Shown piece after piece: positions 56,181 through 64,000 of a DNA stretch of 64,000 nt. The stretch lies in assembly GCA_037783415.1 (NCBI GenBank), contig JAZGTN010000073.1, positions 1,178,001 through 1,242,000 of the forward strand, read 5' to 3'. The stretch comes from Leptasterias polaris. Lineage: Eukaryota; Echinodermata; Asteroidea; Forcipulatida; Asteriidae. The translations under genes and the position numbers were made by a program. The first letter of the stretch is position 1, and each line of letters opens with the position of its first letter. The notes beneath the pieces are model-generated. The model was not told where the DNA came from. It saw only the letters and a list, made by a program, of their open reading frames with translations, and made no database searches.

Positions 56181-56661
56181 TAGGGAATGGGTTTTAATTC
56201 ACGTTCATTCCTCTACCAGTAACTTGGGAACATTAATCATTAGGATAATGAAGTCTAAGTGTTGACAATGCTTAATGTGCGAGGTTTTAACCTTGGCAAT
56301 TAGCCGGAAGAAATATACGCAAGCTGCCACGATCGACTGTTAATACATTGCATGACATACGGGGTATGTTAATGTTATGTTATGTATACAGTACGTCAGA
56401 TGACTAATAAGAAAACCCGAAGGCCAAACTACAGTTGCATGTCCGATTCAAACAATGCAACTATTAGAGGGTGTTTAACAAAGGAATTAGTTAATATAAA
56501 TACAAAGGTGGAGTTGAACATTGGATTATTATCAAAGAGTTTAAACCATCAACAGTTTTAATCTAATCCGTATTTTCAAACGGATTGAAAACAGGAAATT
56601 TACTTTGAGCTACAAGATTAGCGGCGGGGTTATGGTTGCAGTCCCTTGTGACGATCGAGCT

Positions 56662-57061
56662 TTAAAGGTAATGCCTGCGGGAAACTATGAATAATTTCTA
56701 TCCAAAAGCTAACTTGTTAAAAAGATGGAGGTATATTAGTATTATGCGAAATTATTTCGTCTAAAATTCCTCAATTGATAAGAAACCAATTAAAACAATG
56801 CCTCAATGTGAGTTTCGGAGATTCAACTTTCCGTGGTGTCCGTTTGTGAATGCTGCGCCCTAGAGATGCGGTTGGTACCCGCTGTCACCCAAACGTGGAT
56901 GGGTCAGTGAAAATATTGTCAGTTTGTTGCTGTTTTCTCAACAAGTAGACATCAATGTATTCAGCTGAAACTTTCCCCTGTGACTTATATTGTATCTTTA
57001 TTAATAATTCTGCTTGTACGTTTTAAATCAGCATTACGTTGACAACAGACCCTACCTTTAA
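56662..57061. mobile_element. D-family TTAA element, reference copy
   Basis: TTAAAGGTAATGCCTGCGGG to CAGACCCTACCTTTAA, 400 bp, with all D blocks in order. Useful for reading the split or inverted copies. Confidence 0.85.
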
Positions 57062-57228
57062 AGAAGGGCGGGGCACACATTAATAAAAAAGGGAAGTTAT
57101 TTGTTTGGATTATTATTTAAAGGGATTACAACAGCATCACAAACGAGAAGCCCCTTTAAAGAACAGAACAGTGTTGAATCACAAATAACTATTAGTAAAA
57201 TAAATATTAAGTAGTAATTGTTTCTCCT

Positions 57229-57619
57229 TTAAAACTATTATTATACAGGATTGGTAGATCTGACGAAATAGTCGCAGGCAGTGTTCATGTTTTGTGTGGT
57301 CAACCAGGAAATAACAAACCTGTCAAAATGTGGGCTTAATTCGTTGTGTGAGTCAGGAGAAAATAGTGAAAAAACAAGAACACTTTTAGCGTGTAAACAT
57401 ATTGCCTTTATACTTTGCGTTGCAACGACCGAAAACGCTGTTGCATTTTCTTTACATGTTTTCAAATGCAGTTTTCTTGAATATGACTTTATTTCAGAGC
57501 AAAATATTTCAAAGAAAAGTTGTTTTAGTGTCAACTTCATAGGCCAAATCAGTAAGCTTTCGGACTAAAATTAAACAATGATGCTTTTTATCCTAATTAA
57601 TCCCACATAATACCTTTAA
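57229..57619. mobile_element. B-family TTAA element
   Basis: Contains TATACAGGATTGGTAGATCT, AGTGTTCATGTTTTGTGTGG and GGAAATAACAAACCTGTC, close to 24109-24300. The second half differs. Ends ATAATACCTTTAA. Confidence 0.7.
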
Positions 57620-58028
57620 ATAATGTTATTTTCAAACTAACACGGGTGTAAGGCTTCAATCTAGTAATTAGTAATGCCTGCTTAAACTTCACTATTATGG
57701 GAGGATCTCGAGACTGTAATTAAAGAGAAAGAACACCAAATTGTTTACGTCCATTCCCGTCCTGCTATCCCCTACCATGAGGTCAGCATAATGAGCAAGA
57801 AACTAGTGGCAGTGGGGTTAACATTTCCCCCGAATTTGAGTCCAGGTTTTCCCCCCGGTGTCACGTCCTAAGCGTTCCGGTGTACTGAGTGTTCCAGGTG
57901 ACGTACGCATGGGCGGCCGTACTGTGCGTTCCTGCCGTGTGGTGACGTAGCCGGTCATTTTAGTGGTGGTCTCCTTCCCGTGCTCTTAAATGTCAGACAA
58001 TGTTTTTTTGATTGTGAACAAGGGGATA
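57620..58028. other. No recognisable feature, locally CpG-rich
   Basis: GTCACGTCCTAAGCGTTCCG...GGTGACGTACGCATGGGCGG at 57860-57920 is richer in CpG than its surroundings. No exon identified. Confidence 0.3.
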
Positions 58029-58455
58029 ATAATAATAATAATAATAATAATAATGGTAACATTTATAAAGCGCCTTACGCCCTGACGACCCCAAAGCGCT
58101 GTAACAAGAAAAGAAAAAAAAAAAAAAAAAACGAATTGAAACTACAATAAATATGAATGAATTTAAGAATAACTAACAATTAAATAAAACATAAAAACCC
58201 GAGCCAGTCAGGAGTGATTAAAAATATACACAATTTGGGTAATCTCAAAACACCAAGCTGGCAACAGCCAATCTCTCCCATACAAACATTGGTTTAACCT
58301 CTGTGATTATGAAGTGCACAACTAAATAAATTGTGATTCAGCAACTAGTCGATAATACTTATTCTATTGTGAAATCAGCGGTTAGCTTGGCCGGATTCGA
58401 ATCAACAACCTTGTAATTGTAAGCCCTGTAGTCTAACCACTTGACCACGGTGGGG
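58029..58455 (-). mobile_element. tRNA-derived SINE, type 2
   Basis: Minus-strand head CCACCGTGGTCAAGTGGTTA with box B GATTCGAATCCGG (58393-58410), then the body, then an ATT-repeat tail at 58029-58055. The sequence next to the tail (AAAGCGCCTTACGCCCTG) resembles the tail side of the tRNA-Leu SINE (ATATAGCGC...), suggesting a shared 3' module. Confidence 0.75.
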
Positions 58456-58496
58456 AGCTGAAATTGGGCCCTATTTCTATAAAGAAAAGCAACCCG

Positions 58497-58645
58497 GATC
58501 CCAATTTCATAAAGCCACTTAAGCACAAAAAGTAGCTAAGCAAAACAAAATTATGCTTACCATACCAGCCAAAATAGCATGTCACACATGTACCATCTAT
58601 GCTATATTTCTCTGCTTAAATATTCTATGAACTTGAACCCTGATC
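58497..58645. mobile_element. A-family element, truncated
   Basis: CCCAATTTCATAAAGCCAC, AAAAAGTAGCTAAGC and ACCAGCCAAAATAGCATGTC. The right arm is degraded. Confidence 0.65.
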
Positions 58646-59450
58646 ATAATTAGCCTAACGGTGTCATTATCAAGTATACATCAAGCCATTACAGACAACG
58701 GCCTTCCATGTTCATCTTGTTTATACGATGCTTCTTCACCAACATCCTTTCAAAGAGCGCATCCAACCACGTGAAGCCACTTAAATGTATTCATCCAACC
58801 TTAAATGAACATTGTCAGATGGTTTAGTTGAAGGATCCGAGGTTGAAATTGACTTCACTTTCCCATATTTTTTTTTCTTCATGGGGGCGCTTTATTATTC
58901 AGAGGTTCAGTACGTATCTGTTAAAATGTATTTTTGTTAAACTATTGTTGGATAGTCTTATTATTGTGCACCAAAATAAAATCACTAAATTTAAAACAGG
59001 ATTTAAATGAACGAATTAGTTTTTATGGCGCTATATATAATTTAAGGAGTTTCGCCAACATTGCCAAACAAATTAATTTGTAGTGAAATCAAGTATAAGG
59101 TTACTGAGCTCGCAGTCACGCTAAAGACAACTTGGATGAATGTACTCTTTGAAGTTGAACCATCAATCAAAGCTGTGCGTTGAGCGATTAGAATTCTTGT
59201 CTGTACAAACAGTGGATTAGGTTGATTCCATGTTGTCCCTTACAACACGGCGATAAAATGGATATGATTTAACACCAACAGGTGTTAATAAACCTTTATT
59301 TGATACACTGGAATTGCACCTGCAAGTAGGAAAATTGAGGTATTGATTGCTTTTGTTCCGTCCATCGCCAGCCTAGCGATGGTGGTACATCATGACCTCT
59401 TTCTGTTCATTTTCTTCCCTTGTTGTGACTACTATACTCCTAGTACAACT
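58646..59450. other. No recognisable feature
   Basis: Unique-looking sequence. AACACCAACAGGTGTTAATA near 59270 is a short palindrome. Confidence 0.3.
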
Positions 59451-59499
59451 TCACGCTGCTGTCAGCTTTCGGTGGCTTAACCTGCCGACAACCGTCGAT

Positions 59500-59601
59500 A
59501 AACTAGCGTTCAGCTGAGACTTTCCCAGGTGACTTTTATTGAATCTTTCTTGATAAGTTGGCCTATAAATCAGCATCATGTTGACAAAACCAATCTTTTA
59601 A
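59500..59601. mobile_element. D-family fragment, right end
   Basis: CAGCTGAGACTTTCCCAGGT, GACTTTTATTGAATCTTTCT and AATCAGCATCATGTTGACAA, ending TCTTTTAA. Confidence 0.65.
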
Positions 59602-59891
59602 CGTTTAAAAGGTGCTATAGAAATCGGATATCAAACAAAAAAATTCTCTTTCCCAGAAAACCCTCCCACCTTCAGGAAGATTATTGTCACAGCAAACCTG
59701 TTATGGTAACACCTGCTAAGAGAGAATCTTTTTCACAAACACAACCTTCAACAACAACTGGATTATATTCAAACTGAGTTGAACTGACACCACCTGCACC
59801 CTCGAACTGGAGGTCAGGTGTTCAACTCCCACTCACGGCTTAACACTTTGTTGGGTCAGACCACCAATAAACATCAATTGAGGTTTTTCAG

Positions 59892-60220
59892 TAGACCTTA
59901 AATGCATTGACGTCACCAAACCGCCATCCTAGACCTAACATGATGATGTAGCACTATTGAAGCCCACATCTAGGGGCCTTTCTCAAACCTCGGCTTGGGC
60001 TCCGTCTCCGGCTTGTGCTCTGTTATTTTTTTGCTACAGCGTGTATTTGTACGCGGTGGTTCCAACATCAGACGGAGCCTGGAGCCGGAGCCGGAGCCCA
60101 AGCCGAGGTTTGAGAAAGGCCCTATGTATGTACGGGGCACACGAGTGGGCGAATGAACAACCTTCTTTGGACATCTATATCAACCAGAGGGCGCCCTACA
60201 CAAGTGACGTCATGTGCAAT
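59892..60220. mobile_element. C-family TA element with nested foldback
   Basis: TAGACCTTAAATGCATTGAC, GCCGCCATCCTAGA, then an insert at 59973-60122, then GGGCGCCCTACACAAGTGAC and GTCATGTGCAA. The C interior lines up with 46804-46976 once the insert is removed. Confidence 0.75.
59973..60122. mobile_element. Foldback GGGCCTTTCTCAAACC..., nested
   Basis: GGGCCTTTCTCAAACCTCGG and CTTGGGCTCCG are inverted as CGGAGCCCAAG and CCGAGGTTTGAGAAAGGCCC. TA lies on each side. About 150 bp with GGAGCC repeats in the right arm. Confidence 0.9.
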
Positions 60221-61059
60221 AATTATTGTTTATGCATAACAATAATTATTTTTGCACGAATCCATACTAAAAACTTAAAATAATTTAAAAATTAATAGGC
60301 CTAAATAGATGAAGTACCAAATTTGTGTTAACATGAAAATGTGTGTTCTTTGAAGCTTTGCGCAGTGTTGTTAATAAGAAATAACTAACTCTAGTAAACT
60401 TGTGGGTACAAGATAATCTCTTTAGTGGGAGTAGTGTTGGCTCTGAAAGTGAAAGGAAGTCTTAGGGAAAATGTTTGATTAGTTTTCTAATCCTCAGAAA
60501 CTATCTAAAACTTCGCTGATTACTCTGAAGAAAACTCCGTTTGAAAAATGTGTAAATGTTGGGAAAAGAAAAAAAAACATCTGACATTTCTTATTTTGAT
60601 AGACCCAATGTAAATGCTGAAAAACATCCAAGCAGACAAAAAGATGTTTTATGTTGTTACCCCCTTGACCACCGTTCCACACGGTGGTTGAATAATTTAT
60701 GTTCATTGAAAACTAGTCGTTGGGAATTAATGTACTTTTCCTAAAAACATTATTATGTGCTTTCTCTTTTAATGCTCTCTTCGTCTTGCGCTGTTTGTTA
60801 CATCGCGAGTACTGTTTTGTTAGATCACGATTGTGCTCAGCTCTCCTCTCTTTGCCGACGGCAAAAGCAAAAGTACATTCAATCACCCCGATCCATTCAC
60901 AGACACTTCCAATCTAATTGCGGGAAAGCTCTTTAAAAATCAAGTACATGCTTTAGTCTGGGGGCGGGGAGGCTACTATAAAAGTACTCAATCAATTACC
61001 ACACGGGCCGCTTGCATTGTGAGGCCGTAGCCATGCTGTTCTAAAGCAATGTAGACGAT
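60221..61059. other. No recognisable feature
   Basis: Unique-looking sequence. ATAATTATTGTTTATGCATAACAATAATTAT at 60220-60250 is an AT palindrome. No coding exon supported. Confidence 0.35.
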
Positions 61060-61280
61060 TTGCTTTTAACGTGTTTGCTGTAAATGCATCTGAAATTAAT
61101 TTTTCCTGCGTGGACGTAACCGCTCCAGAATTTTTCAGTGATATCTCTAAAATGCTACCACCTTTTGAAATGAAATTTCACATAGAAGTTTTATTTTTAA
61201 CATTAGTATTAAAACAATCGAAAGGTTCAAAAAATGAATTGTCTTTAATTAGTGTTATACAGGTTAGGCACAAAAGATGA
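61060..61280. mobile_element. B'-subfamily fragment
   Basis: CCTGCGTGGACGTAACCGC, CAGTGATATCTCTAAAATGC and CTACCACCTTTTGAAATGAA, the B' core as at 2400-2480 and 45280-45350. Termini lost. Confidence 0.65.
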
Positions 61281-61669
61281 CTGTGTTTATTAGGTTAGGC
61301 ACACTGATGTTTTCATTGCGGAAACAAAACAAATCCAAATGTATCGCATTGATGGCTGATATTTGGGTGAAAGTTTCCCTCTGTCGACTGATTCTATATT
61401 GTGAAGATATGAACATTTTCAAACGCCTTCTAAAGTCACGCGCGATCGTTGAACCCCAACCCTCGTACTCTCTGTGTACAATGGTGAAAATGTGACGAAA
61501 CGTCATATAAATAGCTAGATATAATAATAATAATAACAACAGTCTTATCCTAGTGCACGTATATCTACCAATAAGTGCATGTGCTTGAACAAACATACAT
61601 TTTTTATAGACATTTTTTTTTAAATTATGATACCCATAGGCCTAATGTAGCATCTTATGGGCCCCTAAT

Positions 61670-61736
61670 GCTGAATGCGCCACAACACCTTGTCAGCCCT
61701 TACTAAGTGTTGACAAGGTGTTGTGGCGCATTCAGC
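61670..61736. repeat. Perfect hairpin, 26-bp arms
   Basis: The arm from 61670 (GCTGAATGCGCCACAACACC...) is exactly inverted at 61711-61736 with a 15-base loop. The right arm is also SINE body sequence (compare GGTGCTGTGGCGCAATATGC at 12962). Confidence 0.95.
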
Positions 61737-61933
61737 AGCCACTGCCAGCAACACCTGGGCAAACCCCTTATTATATAGCGGTAAGTGTAACTGCATTCTT
61801 TTAAATGTAATGCACATCATGGGACCCTACGGCTTTACGTCCCATCCGAAGGACGAATCAATAATAGTTAAGTCTTGCTTAAAGGACACAAGTGTCAAGA
61901 CCGGAACTCGAACCCACACTCTGCTACTATTAT
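61700..61933 (-). mobile_element. tRNA-Leu-derived SINE, truncated
   Basis: GGGCAAACCCCTT, CTACGGCTTTACGTCCCATC and AAGACCGGAACTCGAACCC match 12962-13170. It stops inside the tRNA-like head at the box B side and lacks the ATT tail next to the hairpin. Confidence 0.8.
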
Positions 61934-62644
61934 ATTTATTCGACCAAAAACAACAAAATGTACAGGAATAGTACAAAGTAAAAAATTTGTGAAATAAAGC
62001 ATTAATACAAAAAAAACAAGAATTTTAAGAAAACAAGCAAGCAAAAAGCAAAACGACCTAACATTAACAAGACAGACGAGAACACACACCATTCAAGAGT
62101 GCTTTCGCAAAAAGGGAGAAATTAAACATTCAATTCGCGGACAAAAATAACCCCAAATAATCATGGCCTACACAACAGTTATGTGGGTCAGTGACCGCAA
62201 AAGCAAACTAAACCATAGAAGAAAGAGGCATGCTATCCTGACAGGAAATCATTGTTCATTATAAGAAGAGATAATGTAATAATGCATTAACAAAATTGCC
62301 TATAGACACACTCTAATGCCAATAGGGAATGCCTAGTGCCTCATTTACCATTCATCTTTTGCTTGTGAAGCAAATTATGCATACAAAGATAATAGTTACT
62401 CACCGGTGGTTTTAGATGAGTGTATGACACCCTTGATGTGCTTTTATTGGTTTATCATTTTTAAAGGTTACCTGCCAGATAACTCTTTTAAAAGATAGTG
62501 TTTCAAACCTGCTCATCGTTATGACAGAGAAAAAAAACACTTACATTTTAAGACAATTCCACGTGAAATCCTTGGGCTCGACCAGAGTCATTGATCCATC
62601 GCCGCCGCCGTCCGTCACGGCTCCTTCACAACACTTTAAAGCAA
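61934..62644. other. No recognisable feature
   Basis: A-rich, unique-looking sequence. No exon or repeat family recognised. Confidence 0.3.
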
Positions 62645-62849
62645 GACGCGCCTTAGCCTTTTGTCAAGGCCTTTGTGGCTTGGACAGCTTTGTAGAGCAG
62701 CGGAGCGACTGAAACGGAAGACCACGGGCGCGAGTCGAGTGTGGCGAAGCAACTCGCGGGCGTGGTCTCCCCTTCCAGTCGCTCGGGATAGCGGCTCTAC
62801 GAAGCTGACCAAGCCACGAAGGCCTTGACAAAAGGCTAGACGCACCTGG
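62645..62849. mobile_element. GC-rich foldback element
   Basis: GCCTTTTGTCAAGGCCTTTG, GGCTTGGACAGCTTTGTAGAGC and GGTCTTCC are matched in inverted order by the right half up to ACAAAAGGCTAGACGC. The loop is AGTGTGGCGAAG-like. GC content is well above the surroundings. Overlapping frames on the minus strand are spurious. Confidence 0.85.
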
Positions 62850-64000
62850 ATGCATACGACGTTATTAAACAACCTTGGGCAATGCAAGGGAAGGTCGAGT
62901 GGCTTGGTAATGAATACATCAGTAGGCAATTAACGCAGGACAATGCACTTTTCCCGTCTCTATCTCTTTCCCTCAGGTCCTTGGTTCGACTCGACTTTGA
63001 TGAACAAACAAAATCATCAGTATGCCACTGAAAAGCCTATATTATTTTATACACAGGATCGAGTCAAGGATTGCCAATCATCACATTTATTCACTCACTC
63101 TTTTTAAAGGGAACGTATATTTCATTATATTTTCTGGAAGAGGAAATCAAACAGACCTTTACCATGCCTAGACCTTGATTGTCTTGTTCCCTGTGTGCAT
63201 TAGCAATAATTAATATTGGTTCTCCTTGTACCAGACTATTTGTGTCCTTCCAGCCTCGGTTTGATCCAATTTGATTCAAATGGCAGCGATAAAGGTCTAT
63301 TCCCCGCCCTCTACAGTTTCCAAAGAACCATCCGACCAAAAAAGTGGTACAGTTTTAACAATTATTATCTGAAATGCTTCCACCCGGGGTTTGCTTCATA
63401 TATAATAACAAAAAAACACGACTGAAAACATGACAACTAAACAAGAAATCTATCTGTTAGTTATACTTTGTTCAACCTTAGACAAATTTAAATATATAAA
63501 ACAAAAAACGGGAAATAAAAGCATCAAGTAAGATCCGATATTGTAATAAGCTATATTAAATAATGTATGTTCTGAAAATGGTTGCAGAATTGATTTTTCT
63601 TTAGGCCCCTGCTAGCTTACAATTTGCGCCTTCTTTAAAACGAACCACTCGGTTGGAGAAATAAATGATAAACAATTAATAAAGACGCCCTTGACAATTT
63701 CTCACAAGCTAATTTGAACAACGTCGTCTGCGGGTCCACTTATTCTATTAAAATAAATCAAAATATGAAGTGAACGTACGCGCATAAATTGGTTTCTTCA
63801 TTATCAGAACAACATAGGTAAAATGTCCTTGACGATTAGCAGAAGAGTGCAGTACAAAGAGCAGATGCCGGGTTCCCAACACAATGCTTGCGTTGAGCAG
63901 TCAGTTACATTATACAATGTTCACTTATAACCCTAATCTTGGTATCCACTTGGTCTGGGGCGATGAAGCCACTCAGAAGGCCGTTAAATTTGAATGATTT
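62850..64000. other. No recognisable feature
   Basis: Mostly AT-rich. CCTTCCAGCCTCGGTTTGAT with GGCAGCGATAAAGG (63247-63295) resembles CTTCCAGCCTCGGTTTGGTT at 27477, a further short repeat pair of unknown type. No coding exon supported. Confidence 0.35.

Overview
This window is eukaryotic, AT-rich, gene-poor DNA packed with repeats. There is no operon structure, no ribosome-binding sites and no long run of host exons. The only convincing protein gene has GT-AG introns and belongs to a transposon. The mix of short foldback elements, tRNA-derived SINEs and a THAP/P-element transposase fits a marine invertebrate deuterostome. An echinoderm is my best guess, from general recollection of such repeats; the sequence itself does not prove it.

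The centrepiece is a complete P-element-like DNA transposon at 32194-38539 (6,346 bp). It has 51-bp perfect terminal inverted repeats and a perfect 8-bp target duplication (GTTTAAAG, 32186-32193 and 38540-38547). It carries a three-exon THAP9-like transposase: exons 1 and 2 encode the C2CH THAP DNA-binding domain, and exon 3 (34931-37053) encodes the RNase-H-like catalytic region. The splice phases join cleanly except for one missing base at or near a C6 run in exon 2 (34002-34007). The gene is therefore either freshly broken or carries a sequencing error.

The rest is a mosaic of small non-autonomous elements, given letters here. A: hairpin elements of about 195 bp ending in GCCCAATTTCATAGAGC (at least 13 copies or fragments). 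B and D: 260-630 bp elements flanked by TTAA and starting AGG (piggyBac/Kolobok-like target). C, H and relatives: TA-flanked elements starting TAGA or TAGACC. E: GGGTCA-rich foldbacks. F, G, I: smaller families. Several tRNA-derived SINEs are also present. Nested insertions give relative ages and target duplications: B in A at 6834-7218, A in E at 7436 and 40439, a TA element in D at 38549, and the P element at the TTAA end of that D copy.

Layout: 1-1020 element end and G tandem repeats; 1.8-2.6 kb two B copies; 3.9-4.25 kb two A copies; 5.28-6.33 kb 17-bp minisatellite; 6.8-9.4 kb nested A/B/E/hAT-like/I/F/H; 10.0-10.3 kb purine-rich repeat; 10.78-11.24 kb exact 22-bp x 21 array; 12.4-17 kb B, SINE, A and H copies; 17-27 kb mostly unrecognised sequence with scattered repeats; 27-30 kb tandem repeats, SINE and D; 31-32 kb E; 32.2-38.5 kb P element; 38.5-39.2 kb D with nested element; 39.8-62.9 kb more of these families; the last 1.1 kb unrecognised. 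No host gene could be supported. The window could be intergenic or intronic.
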